Of a stretch of DNA of 64,000 nucleotides, positions 1 through 11,412 are shown one piece after another. Source of the DNA: Paulownia fortunei. Its lineage: Eukaryota > Streptophyta > Magnoliopsida > Lamiales > Paulowniaceae. The stretch covers positions 16,523,861 to 16,587,860 of the forward strand of contig CM033105.1 of assembly GCA_019321725.1 (NCBI GenBank), read 5' to 3'. The stretch's first letter is position 1. Each line of letters starts with the position of its first letter. The notes beneath the pieces were generated by a model, which saw nothing but the letters and a program-made list of their open reading frames with translations, made no database searches and was not told the origin of the DNA. Position numbers and translations under genes: made by a program.

Positions 1-1050
1 ATATCACTAATATAATACAATAGACCGTAAAATCAAAAGCACAGCCTACAAAATAGCCCCAACAGGTCGTCATCCATGTACATCGATCTTTGAAAGCCTG
101 TAGAAGCTCCACAACCAACCCAGTAAACTAGAGGTCTCAAGTCTCATCATGCTTACCTACAATGCATGAACTACATGAGCTAACACTCAGTAAGTGAAAA
201 CGGCAAGCCCTGACATCAGTTATCAATCTTTCTTTCATGCATGCTGAAGTGATAATCTAACCTATGTGTGATGCATCTCTATGAAATCACGCTAGGAATG
301 CAAGCTCCTGAACTAAAAAGAGTTCATTCAAAATTATTTTCCATCACTAGGCCATTGGACTACCTACTATGCACCAGATAGAGCTCTAAACAATATCAAT
401 AATTACATAGTTATAAATAAATTGACTTAGTCCAGGGGCCATCTCCTGGGATCACCAGAGGTCCACCCCTTATTTTTCCTTATGATCCTCTAGAAGTTTT
501 CCTACCAGTCAAGTGGTCTACCCTCTCGTGACCACCAGAGGTACACCCCCTATCAACCCCTATGATCCTCTGAGAAGTAACACTCGTGGCATCCCAAAAT
601 ATTACATAAGCACGCCTCCCATGCCTCGGTGCACTAGTTGTGGCCAACCAAAATATTTTCTTTTTGAAAATAATGTCATGCATGCAAAATCATTATTATT
701 GTGTAATATGGATGACGACCTACTGAGTTGTGTTGTGGACATAATCTAATTTTTACAATCATTATTATTGTGTAAATTGTTGTCTATATATAAAGGGTTA
801 CAAAATGCAAAATGTCCTTACTTCTTCCGAAAGTATAAGCTATTATTTTAATTTTTGAGTCTATTGTATTATAACTTTGGAATGTTGTATCCTATATTAC
901 TCATGAAATTTTATAGTAAATAAGTCTGATTATAGCGTGATTATGATGGGCATTGTGTTTTTATATAAACGATGATTTTTCTATATACAGGGTTATATGT
1001 GAGAAATATTTTATTGTTTTCTCAAAGTTCTACATTTGAAAAAATAAATA
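1..1050. other. Unassigned repeat-like flank, no gene
   Basis: No coding region is supported. The stretch has the look of decayed LTR or leader sequence: a motif of the form accagaggt-ccacccc followed by atgatcctct-agaagt occurs twice with a period of 80 bases (from 451 and from 531). Short reading frames here overlap each other on both strands and match nothing recognisable. Assignment to the neighbouring Athila-type remnant or to a separate element cannot be decided by eye. Confidence 0.35.
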
Positions 1051-1051
1051 A

Positions 1052-1080
1052 ATACACACACACACACACATGCACACATA
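1052..1080. repeat. CA-type microsatellite
   Basis: An interrupted run of ca dinucleotides that passes into tgcacacata. Simple-sequence repeat, likely length-variable. Confidence 0.8.
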
Positions 1081-1169
1081 TGTGCTACATTGTCAAAATT
1101 ATTGTTATATCAATACCTATATTTAGTGTTGGGGGTGTTATAACTGGGCAACAATTAAATATTGCAACT

Positions 1170-1500
1170 GAATGAAATGGAGGAAGGCTTGATGCCTATG
1201 AAAATACTAAAATCTATAAAGAAATAACAAAATAATTACATGACAAAAATGATCTTGAGAAGGGAATTTTAACTCGAACAACTTGTGTTGCTTTTCAATT
1301 CTAGATTAAAATTTATTTCAAGAAAATTGAAATCTAGATGGTCTGATTGCTTCATTGTCAATAAGACATTTTTATTTGGGGAAATTGAGCTCAAAGGTAA
1401 GGATGACACATCATTTCGTGTCAATGGACAAATGTTGAAACATTATTACGGAAATAAAATTTGGAAGATGTCTAATCTTCCACTTGGAGAAGCAATCTAA
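1170..1500 (+). pseudogene. Athila-type integrase C-terminus (fragment)
   Basis: The conceptual translation shows a degraded integrase tail. It starts with a glutamate-rich segment containing LDAYENTKIYKE, then VLLFNSRLKF...KLKSRWSDCFIV near 1285-1370, then FRVNGQMLKHYYG near 1420-1450. This order (basic KLKSRW, then a V-N-G-Q-x-L-K motif) is the C-terminal region of Ty3/gypsy integrases of the Athila lineage, which lies just after the DDE core. At least one in-frame stop and a frame change separate the first part from the second. The frame ends with a stop at 1498-1500, and the conserved post-integrase motif follows 36 bases later, as in intact Athila relatives. The rest of pol lies to the left or is lost. 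Non-functional. Confidence 0.65.
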
Positions 1501-1536
1501 GGTATTCAATTTTGGTCTAACTAATTTTTTTTAAAT

Positions 1537-1561
1537 AAAGCGCTTATTAGGAGGCAACCCA
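1537..1561 (+). other. Conserved post-integrase Athila motif
   Basis: The stretch contains agcgctt followed by ggaggcaaccca, a signature found immediately after the pol frame in many plant Athila-type elements and their non-autonomous relatives. It sits 36 bases after the integrase stop. A variant on the other strand lies inside the Athila derivative at 58917-58940, which gives an internal cross-check of the family assignment. Confidence 0.6.
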
Positions 1562-2500
1562 AGCTCTCTTTTCTTATTTTTGTGTGTTGTTTTATTTTTA
1601 TATTATTTTTATATTGTTGTTTCATATCATGATGTTTGTTCCTTGATCTTTTACTCATTTTTATAGGTTAAAGGCTAAAAATTCAAAAAACGCAGAAAAA
1701 AAGAGCATGTCACGGCATATAAGGTGCATGTTACGGCATGCTAGTCTAGTAGCTAGCATGCCGCGGCCTGACATTTTAGCCTGGAGCGTGCCACGGCATG
1801 CGTATATAGCAAGGTTTTAAATCCGAAAGAAAGCCTCATTTCTTCATAACTCTTCTAAACAAAATTTATTTTCTCTCAAACTCCAAACACCCATTCCCCA
1901 AATTCTACTAAATTCTTGCATTCTAAACCGATTAGAAGGTGCATCATATCATATTTCATCATATTAACTCACTTCTAATCAAATCAATCAGTGGATTTTT
2001 GAGAATTCAACCTAGAAAATCAATTTTGGAAAATTTTCACTCACACTCGAATTTCAACCAATTCTTGTCAAATTTGCAGTAAGTCTTCAATCTCTTGAGC
2101 TTGATGTTGTTGTTGGTTGACTATTTGATGCTTGGGGTTGATACATTATGCTAAAAGTTCATATTTTCTTGAAAATATGGCTAAGAACTTTTTGCAAACA
2201 CTTGATGTCTATTATAATATTGAGCTTAATTCATTTGTTTCTCATGAACATTACCAATTGAATTGAAAATTTGATGATATAATGCTTGAACTTTGATGTT
2301 TCATCATCTACAATGAATGGATAATCAAATTTTTTATCAAAAACACCAATTTCCTGTACATATTACATGAAATGGTTGGTAAATGATTTCAAACACTTCA
2401 TTTTCATGTCAACCTAGCTTTGCAAGGGAAAATGAGGTAACATTAAGTGAAATGCTTATGGGCTACTCTCGTTTTTGGCATTTACATGTATTTTGCAGAT

Positions 2501-3645
2501 ATGGCCCCAAAGAAATCAACAGAAAAAAAAGCAAGGCCCTGCCTGTTGCTTCACTCGACAAAAAGCGCTTTGTGAGTGTTGAGGTAGATGAGAGATACCA
2601 CAAGCTATGTGAGAAGAATCTGATCCTAAAGAGGGCCTTCATCCCAATTTTAGGGATAATACAGAATTTTCCACCATGATCCGAGTTAGGCAATGGGTAC
2701 AGCTCATGGTACAACCTAAACTAGCAGAGATTGAAGTTGTTTGGGAATTTTTTGCTAATGTAGGAGAGCATGATTGCCACCAAGTCTTTGTTCGGGGTAA
2801 GATAGTATCTTATGACAAACAGGCCATCCAAGATTACTATCGTCTCCCCAACGTGAACAGGGAATAAATGAGGAATTTTTTGGGCAGGCCACGAGACCTT
2901 GAGCAAGTAATTCAAACCCTTTGTGAGCTCGGGCACCGAATGGTCAAAATTAGCGAACAACCAAAGAGACTCAAAGAAATTTCCAATATCCAAACTCAGT
3001 CGCTTAGAGAAGCCATGGTACTACTCATTTATGCCAAGATACAATCCAATACTCATTATAGCCATGTCGATAGGGGCCGAGCACTCCTTCTGTATGCCAT
3101 CAAGCAGAACATGAGTGTTGATGTGGCTTACAACATTCAGTAGTCTATTGATTTGATCATTTGGAAAGGCTCCTCATGTAGGCTCGCCATGGCATCCTTC
3201 ACCCGTGCATTGGCCAAATAGGAATAACCTGCTTCACTCATTGATCATGACAAGATTATGAGTTATATATCATGGAACGGACATCTTCCCTCCCTCCTTC
3301 TGGTGTTGGATATATACTTGAAGATGAGCCTGAAGCCGATGACCACCTAAATCCTTTCTACTGATCATGTTGATGACACAGCCCCTACCAAGCACACTGC
3401 CAATGCATCCTACCTTCCATCTTAAGATTCCACTCAGCATTTGCAAGCAGAGATATGGTGCATAAGGAGGTGACAAAATTTTTATATTGAGAGGTTTGAT
3501 GCATATGTGGAGTACAATATCTAGCACATGCAGGTCATGCAGTGTATTACTTTAGGGGACACCACCATTGAATTCCCTACACCTCTAGTCCTTCCTGCAT
3601 GTTCATCATCTTCGTCTGATGATACCCCTCCCACCATGGATTGAA
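2501..3645 (+). pseudogene. Env-position ORF of Athila-type element, frameshifted
   Basis: A decayed open reading frame of the class usually annotated as putative plant transposon protein, found 3' of pol in Athila-type elements; its role is unknown. The likely start is ATG at 2501, preceded by a pyrimidine-rich ttttgcag. The reading then jumps frames: basic MAPKKS start in one frame, a second frame with KKRFVSVEVDERYHKLCEKN (about 2555-2640), a third with RQWVQL...FFANVGEHDCHQVFVRGK (2676-2867), then DLEQVIQTLCE and a shifted TEWSKLANNQRDSKKFP (about 2890-2990), then HYSHVDRGRALLLYAIKQ (about 3050-3110). After 3143 only short remnants continue to an acidic tail ending near 3643. At least four frameshifts and several stops exclude function. 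Confidence 0.6.
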
Positions 3646-5410
3646 CACCCCTATTTTCAGGAAAGTCCTCTTATTTTACAATTTTTTCAATCACTGTTGA
3701 AATGCTTAGGTTAGGGAGAGGAGTTCGGGAGTTTAGGATAATTGTTTGTTGCTTGAGAAGTTTAATGCTTGTTTATAACTTATTGAGTTTAGTTTATTAA
3801 TTTTCAAGTTTACTGATGAACTATGTGCATGTTTGAGAATAGTGAATATTAAAATATTTACATTTGTTTACGTGTCTAAACATAAAAAAAATGATTTTAT
3901 TTACTTTATGAGGTCTTGTGAATCTTGATGCACCTAGTAGTTTATTGAGTTACATTTAATTGTTTAGAGACAGTTTATAAGGTCTAATTATTTTTCAAAT
4001 GATCCCACCAATCTCTAGAAGTCGAGGCGAAATCCTAGATGGCATAACATCAGGAAAATGATTTAGATCATTTTTGACCATTTGAGCCTTTAAAACCAAC
4101 CTATACTTGAATTATTCCCTAATGTTCCCTCTTGAACCTATTGAAATAATTCTTTGGACACCCCATATATATTATCGAGCTTTATGAAAAATTCTAATTT
4201 TCGATCATTTTTCTTCCCATTTATACAATCATTCTTGAATGAATTATTGTATTTTAAAAAACAAAAATAAAGTGATAAAGATTGAAAATGATGAAAATGA
4301 AGAGATTATGAATTGAAATATATAATTTGAACTCTATCAAAAATCATAGAGGCAATTTTCATGATCGCTATCATATACGCGATTATGCTTCATAATTATA
4401 TATAATCTAGGGATTTTATCTAAATTTAATAAGTATGAATAAAGATAAAAAAAAAATGCTTAATTTTATTGATATTGATTGAACAAAAAATTATTAGAAG
4501 AGTATAAAAATGGTAAATGTATTACTCTACATAAAACGTGATTATTTTAACTCAATCTAGGAAATGTACATTTTATTTATAGATGTATTATGACCCTTAT
4601 AACAATTCTAATTCAACATAAAGTTGGAAGTCTCCTGCTCCATCAAATATGAATGCTTTATCTCGGAGCCGAATTAGAGGGAATGTAGGTTTCTCCCAAA
4701 ATTAGTCGGACGTAAGTTTAGAACCTAGGGTAGCAAAAAAAAATCAGGTCGCGGATCACAGCCTGACCCATGCTGTAATAGGAACGTTTTATTGTATAAT
4801 GATTTATTACATGAGTATTGCCAAAGACTCATTTAAGTATAACTATTAATTCTCTAACAAAGCATCTAATGTATGAATATATAATATAAAAAACTATTAT
4901 AACCGTAGACTAACTATTCACATATTTAGTAGGACTCAATTTTAAGATCTCTTTATTATAAAGTTTTGGACTCAATTTTTCCACGTACATAAAACTTCAT
5001 TGGCAGGAAATGATTAGGAAGATTAGGTATTTTTGGACAGTTTTTTCGAATTTTCGATTTTGCTCTCTTTGGTGCTTCAGTACTTTTTAGCTATTGTTTG
5101 GTTACACTTTCTTTTTTCATTTTTTTTTCTTTTTTCCTGAAATTTAAGTTTTGGGGTTGCTTATTTTGATGAACTCTCTGTTTTTCAGTCAAACTCTATT
5201 TTTTTAAGTATAGATTTTAAGAGTTTCTTAATATGAAAATTAAATTTCTACATGGGGGCAAATTAGTCTTTAGCAATTCAATCAGAAATTAGCAGTTTTA
5301 AGTTGAATATGTATTAAGCCAAATATGTATAATGTGTCATGCATGAACGTGTACAGATTGATACATGAAATCTACTCTCTCAATTCATTGAAAAAAACCC
5401 TTTATTTATG

Positions 5411-5441
5411 AGTTAGTCAAAACAGTTAGCCGATCTTTTTT
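5411..5441 (+). repeat. Left arm of long-range inverted repeat
   Basis: Thirty-one bases (agttagtcaaaacag, then ttagccgatc and a T run) are the exact reverse complement of 7503-7533. Similarity continues outward imperfectly for about 20 bases through an A run and accctttatt. Inward sequences do not match, so this may be a terminal inverted repeat of a 2.1 kb element or two inverted copies of a short repeat. Confidence 0.7.
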
Positions 5442-7502
5442 TGTATTTAAACTGCGATTAATCTAGATTTATTAGGTATATCTGAATCTAGACTCTATTA
5501 GCTAGTTTCCACCAAAAATGTAATTAGAGTTGGCCGAATCGCAATAATGCTTAGCAAAGCAGCTTAGAAAATTATGTTCAACTAAATCCAATTTAATAGC
5601 ATTAAATCCATTTTAAAGAAGAATATATTTTGCTTTTTTTTTTTTTTTGGTCTTTTTAATCAGTTAAATACATCATTACATTGATTATCAAATACCAATT
5701 GATTTATAATCATCAATTAATAATTTATAAGTATCAACTATAACTATTATTATAGAAGCTAACAAAAGTCCACACGTATTTGGTTTTATTGAATATTAGG
5801 TCCAATTGATATTCATATTTAAATTAGATGTTAATTCCATATTTTAGATGAAATTATAATTTCTAATTAGACTATGATTCTCCAAATCAAACGTATTCTC
5901 TCAAATACACTTTTCTAATTTTTCTCCTTATATAAAATTATCTTTTTGTTGTTCATGATTCGATTAAAGCAAAATTTATAAGTGAACTCAATAATTGATA
6001 CCTTCGTCAATAATTCTATTCGGTATAAATATATTAGATCTACCCACTCAATTATATGTACTTATATATATTTATATATATGATATCCGATTACATATAT
6101 TTTCCCTTAGGTTTCAATGAAGATGTGTTCTATGAGCCTCGGTATGGTTGAATTGGGCAAAAGTAGACCAAGTATAATTTGAACAGATGTCACTCATGCT
6201 CCTTTAATTTTATCCACATAGGTGCTAGTTTTAATCCTCTATTGAGTCCAGCAAAGTGGATCATAGTCTAATTTAACTATGTTAATTCCCTTCCATTTGA
6301 TGCACGAATATAGATAGTCATTGATTGATTGGCATCCTCGTGTATGATTGGTAAATAGCAGTGAGAATAAAATTGACATTCTTAAATTCATTTTCATTAC
6401 ATGATTATTATAATATAGTGATAGGAATATCTATTTTTATAAGATTTTTTATTTTCAAAACTATGAATTAGTCTCTCCCTTTCTTTACATGGATTCAACA
6501 ATTCCGAGTAAACTCATATTTTTCTTAATAAAATTATCATTCTAAACATAACAAAAATATTGAATAAAACTCGAAACTTGGCTCATCAAGATTTTTATAA
6601 ACATGAAAACGAAATCGCTGCGAACTCCAAATCTATTAGGTTAAACCCGCTAATCTGATTTATTATTTTAAAAATATTATTTTAGATATAATATCTCCAC
6701 AATTTTCTATGTATGAGAAAATAATGTTACTAGTAAAAAAATAATTATTTATATTTTAATTATTAGAAAATTAAAAATTTCATACATATTTATTACTTTA
6801 ACATATACTAACATAAACTATTTGTTAATTTTATAGTGTTATTATAAGAGTATTAGATTTATATTTTAGTATATAAACATGCATATATTTTATATACATA
6901 AAAATATACATCACATAAATACACATATAATAAATAAAGAGTATATGTGCAATATTTTAACGGGTCGTATTTAATTTCTATCCGAGTTTAAAAATTAAAA
7001 TTTGAGACTTGCTCCAAGACCTATTTGTCAATTTTTTATATTTTTATAAAAAAAATATATTAATATAAAACTTTATGTATATTTCATATATATATTGTTT
7101 AATATCAATTAAAATAGTAATAGACCTATTTGTACACAATATATTAAGTATAATTTTATTTTAAAAAAATTCTACTAAAGGATAATTTAATTCTTAAAAT
7201 TATTTTGTTTCATTCATATTATTCATTCCTAATTATCTATCATGAGATTGAAATCAAATAAAAAATAATAATTTTATTTTTTTATTTCTTATACATACCA
7301 AACATAGGAATAATCATCATTTCATTTCATTTTTATCATTAATTTATTTTTACCTAATTTTATTTTTACATATCAATCACTCCAAACTAGAGCAGGTTTG
7401 AATCTAACCTGCGCAGTCAGTTTTTATGAAGGTCGAGCCAAATTAAATTTGAGTAGAATTGAGTTGAGTGTTCCTTTAAACTTGATAACACGTGACTAAC
7501 TC

Positions 7503-7533
7503 AAAAAAGATCGGCTAACTGTTTTGACTAACT
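7503..7533 (-). repeat. Right arm of long-range inverted repeat
   Basis: Exact reverse complement of 5411-5441, with outward similarity continuing through aaagggtt and a T run to about 7560. No clear target-site duplication was found outside the two arms. Confidence 0.7.
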
Positions 7534-7713
7534 AAAAAATAAAGGGTTCTTTTTTTTAATGCCGATTCTTAATTTACATATTCTTGTTCAAAAAAAGTCT
7601 GCATGAAATGTGTTTTACAAAAGTGCTATTTTTTCGTACTTATTTTATCATTTCCTTTATACTTTTATCAAAGGATTTTTATTATAGTGGGCTAGCTTAA
7701 TACAAATCCAAAG

Positions 7714-7714
<1 letters not shown>

Positions 7715-7755
<41 letters not shown>
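7715..7755. repeat. (TA)n microsatellite
   Basis: Uninterrupted alternating TA over 41 bases. Confidence 0.95.
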
Positions 7756-7758
<3 letters not shown>

Positions 7759-10040
7759 CTGAGTTTGAGTCGAGAATTTTTTTACATGAATTAAATTTAA
7801 GCTTAATTAGGGTTATCAAGCACGATGACCATAGAAAAATGGAAAAATGGAAAAATGTTATGGCGCCAAAGATGAGGTGAGAATTTGATTAGAAGAAGCT
7901 CTTAGAATGTCAAAATTAATATCATGTGACTTGATCAAATAAAATTCTACTCTCACTCTATAAGGAGTATTTTTAAGTGAAATAGTATATGTTATTACAT
8001 TGGAAATATGGGCTACTAATTAGTAATTAATAATTAATTATAAAAAAGATTAATAATTAAATAATAAATTAATTAATTATTATAAAAGTAGATTTGAACC
8101 CAACATTTTATAGATTTGATCTCAATTTTACATTTAAATTAGAATTAATCGACACCTATATATAAATAGTAGTACCTTTCTCTGCATAACAACAATAAAC
8201 TGAAAATTTGGACAACTGAGTAATGTTGAATATGCTGAGTGGGGCTCACTTATAAACAAATGAAGAGAATTGCAAAATAAATTATGAACTATATTCCAGT
8301 GATCTTTTCCAGTTATTTGTTTTAACCAAATTTCCAGTTCACAATCATGCGTGTGAGTATTGAATTATATAGATTAACCAACAGCCTTAGGAATGACATC
8401 AATCTTATAAATGAATTGAATCGAGTAACTAAAATTTTATTTAAATTTATTTTATTTTATTTGAAATTGTGTTTGAATTTAATTTTAATTTTTTTACACT
8501 TTTTTATATTGTTTTTCAGTCAAAACTATGGCTATACATATATGATATCCTGTATTCGAATTTAATTTAATTATGAAGTAACTCAAGTTTGAATTAGCAA
8601 TAATAAAACTGAATATGAGTCAAATTTAGTTAACTTGATATTTTTACTATATTATTTTCTAACTTATCAACTTGAACTTTAAATCATATAAAAAATATTT
8701 AAATTTAATTTATTATACTTAACAAATAAATATTTAATTATTAATTTAAAATTAAATATCAAATAATTTAATTTATATTTCAACCAGTTCATTGCTACAA
8801 TGCTACAATACTTAATCTTTGGCCAGACATGAAAATACTTTGGGTGTATCCAAATTCCAAAATATAATTGAGGCCATATAACCCAAGAAATTTGTCTCAC
8901 GGAGTGTTAAAAGGCATCGATCCTGTAATTGGACCCTTTCGATAAACTTTAATAAAACTTGGTGGTTGTATATATATATTGGAATCGCAATGTGTATATA
9001 AAATAAAATATTAAAATTAATATTTTTATAATTAAATTGATTACTAAATTAATTTTGTTATCAATTCAACTAATCGGACATGTTCAATCGTCAGTTCGAT
9101 CGATTTGATAAAAATTAATAATATTTTTTTATTATATTTAATTATTATGTACTAAATTTAAAAATAAAAAAAATAACCAACCACAAAACACATCTAACAA
9201 AGTTTAAAATTTAAATTACTACATATATATAATCAAATACTAAGTTTAAATATTCTAAGAAGAAAAATTCCATAAGTTTTTAATCAATTTTATCCAATTT
9301 TGATCGATTTTTAATTATTTATAAATAAATAGATCGAAACAACTACTAATTCTCAATTGAATTAATTAAACCAACATATCATATTCGATTTTAAAAATAT
9401 TAATTAAAACCATCATATATAACTTAACTACATCTAAGTTAGCGACATGGAATGCACTCAATCGGCAATTAGTGTTTGATCATCTATTTCACATAAATAA
9501 ATATTAAATGTACAAAATATTTTTTTAGTTAGTTATTTACATACACAACTATTTATAAATAAATTGACTGAAACGATCACCATTTTTTAATTGAATTAAT
9601 TAAACGGATTGATCATATCCAATTTTAAAAATATTGATTAAAATCATCATATATAACTTAACTACATCTAAGTTAGTGACATGCGATGCACTCAATTGTT
9701 AATTATAAATTCACATCCTTATTTTAAATTAGTGTTTGATCATCTATTTCACATTGTTAAATATTAAATATACAAAATATTTATTTAAATAAATATTTAG
9801 TTATTCACATACACACTTATTTCACATCATAAACAAATAACTAATGTATAAAATATATTTTAAAATAAATATTTGATTATGAATAACATATACTTTAGTA
9901 TCAATCACAAAATAGAATATATAATAAAATTAAATTAAAACATAGACAATTGCCTATATGTATTTTTCTAATTTTCTCCTCTGCACTGTTGGTGATCAAA
10001 CTGAATTAAAAACAGAGAAATATCTCAGCCGTCCATAGTA
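7756..10040. other. A+T-rich intergenic DNA with local duplications
   Basis: No gene. The segment 9050-9250 shares order and wording with 27149-27440 (ttcaatcg / gttcgatcgattt, then an A+T block, then acatctaacaaa...aaaattt, then taatcaaatac-aagtttaaa), so both belong to one dispersed repeat. From about 9360 to 9800 a unit is repeated in tandem: catcatatataacttaacta occurs at 9411 and 9645, and ttagtgtttgatcatctatt at 9469 and 9729. The second unit carries about 25 extra bases. This lies immediately upstream of the arogenate dehydrogenase gene. Confidence 0.6.
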
Positions 10041-10257
10041 GCAGTTGCTACTACATTATTATTACCACTACCTACCCAAATCCCCAAAGTCTCCGCCGCC
10101 ATGTATAAAATTTCCCATTCACCCCACATCTTCTTCTCCCTCCACACGCACAAACACACTCACTGTGTGTCCATCTATACATACACATATACATTTACCC
10201 ATTTTTAGTAATTTAACTTTATCGCATGCAAAAAGGAGACGCACAAACTTCCTAGCT

Positions 10258-11412
10258 ATGATTTCATTCTCCTCAATCCAACCCACTTCCGCTTCTCAAC
10301 CGCCCACTAACTCGGCCGCCGCCGGAACCTCCCGGCTTCTCCACAACAATGTCCACCATGTTTCCTTCTCCTCGCCGTCGCAGCACCACCAACAACATTT
10401 CCACCGCCGCCGTCACCACGGCCTCTGCGTCCGTGCAATCGACGCCGCGCAGCCCTACGACTATGAAGCCCACCTCATCAACCGCTTCACTCAATCAACC
10501 AAGCTGAAAATTGCTATCGTGGGGTTCGGAAACTTCGGCCAATTCCTCGCCAAGGCGTTTGTCCGCCAGGGGCACACAGTTTACGCGCATTCGCGATCTA
10601 ATTACCTCTCCGTTGCGCAATCCATTGGCGCCGCCTTCTTCTCCGATCTCCACGACCTCTGTGAGCAGCACCCTGACGTCATCCTCATCTGTACATCCAT
10701 CATTTCGACTGAATCCGTGCTGAAATCGTTGCCCCTCCAGCGCCTCAGGCGGAATACTCTGTTTGTTGATGTTTTGTCTGTCAAAGAATTTCCCAAGAAT
10801 ATTTTTCTCCAAGTTCTTCCCTCTCATTTTGATATTCTCTGTACTCATCCAATGTTTGGACCCGAGAGTGGGAAGTACAGTTGGCAGAATTTGCCATTTG
10901 TGTTTGATAAGGTGAGGATTGGGAATGAGGATTCGAGGCTCGCGAGGGTTGAGAATTTCTTGGATATTTTCAAGAAAGAAGGGTGTAGGATGGTGGAGAT
11001 GACCTGCGCGGAGCACGATAAGTACGCAGCAGGATCGCAGTTCATCACACACACGATGGGGAGGATTCTAGAGAAGTTGCAGTTGGATAGTACACCGATT
11101 AATACAAAAGGGTATGAGACTTTGCTGGATTTGGTGGAGAATACGGCCAGCGATAGTTTTGATTTGTATTATGGGCTTTTTATGTACAATAAGAACGCGA
11201 TGGAACAGCTGGAGAGATTGGATTTGGCATTTGAGGCATTGAAGAAGGAGTTGTTTGGACATTTGCACGAGGTTTTGAGGAAGCAGTTGTTTGGGAAGTC
11301 AGAGGAGGGGGGTGTGAGGAGGCCGATGCTGGCGAAGTTGCCCAAGAATGGGACTCCAATGTTGCCGCCTGGCCCTCCTCAATCAGAGACTGTGGGCAAC
11401 CAGAACAATTAG
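10258..11412 (+). CDS. Arogenate dehydrogenase, plastid-targeted (TyrA)
   Basis: Oxidative decarboxylation of arogenate to tyrosine, the final step of the plastid shikimate-derived tyrosine pathway, normally NADP-dependent. From this ATG the protein is 384 residues, close to the usual size of single-domain plant TyrA proteins. Residues 1-60 are Ser/His/Arg-rich and lack acidic residues, as in a chloroplast transit peptide, possibly ending near CVRA. The dinucleotide fold follows, with AIVGFGNFG (GxGxxG at 89-94) and then the second strand containing YAHSRS. Further on are the TyrA motif THPMFGPESGK and the helical dimerisation part with AGSQFITHTMGRIL and TKGYETLLDLVENT. No intron interrupts the reading frame. 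An in-frame ATG at 10045 would add 71 residues of low-complexity Pro/Ser/Thr/His sequence; I prefer 10258 because it gives a normal length. Arogenate versus prephenate preference was not tested; arogenate is inferred from the plant family. Confidence 0.9.
   Translation: MISFSSIQPTSASQPPTNSAAAGTSRLLHNNVHHVSFSSPSQHHQQHFHRRRHHGLCVRAIDAAQPYDYEAHLINRFTQSTKLKIAIVGFGNFGQFLAKAFVRQGHTVYAHSRSNYLSVAQSIGAAFFSDLHDLCEQHPDVILICTSIISTESVLKSLPLQRLRRNTLFVDVLSVKEFPKNIFLQVLPSHFDILCTHPMFGPESGKYSWQNLPFVFDKVRIGNEDSRLARVENFLDIFKKEGCRMVEMTCAEHDKYAAGSQFITHTMGRILEKLQLDSTPINTKGYETLLDLVENTASDSFDLYYGLFMYNKNAMEQLERLDLAFEALKKELFGHLHEVLRKQLFGKSEEGGVRRPMLAKLPKNGTPMLPPGPPQSETVGNQNN

Larger units (their letters stand above)
1150..3900 (+). 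mobile_element. Athila-type Ty3/gypsy remnant, 3' portion
   Basis: Integrase C-terminus, post-integrase motif, a roughly 900-base non-coding spacer and the env-position ORF occur in the order expected for the 3' half of an Athila-type element on the plus strand. The spacer at 1690-1800 contains several copies of a cgg-catg theme (for example gccgcggcctg). No LTR pair could be delimited, so both ends are approximate. Protease and reverse transcriptase are not seen to the left within the window. Confidence 0.55.
3900..7714. other. A+T-rich intergenic DNA, no gene
   Basis: Long A/T tracts and no reading frame with recognisable content on either strand. The only structure I can support is an inverted-repeat arm at 5411-5441 whose partner lies at 7503-7533. 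Homopolymer T runs occur near 5630-5650. Confidence 0.6.

Noticed and set aside
10273..11268. Antisense frames inside arogenate dehydrogenase, up to 185 codons
   Set aside because: They are produced by codon bias of the G+C-rich sense strand; the sense protein is well conserved and explains the sequence.
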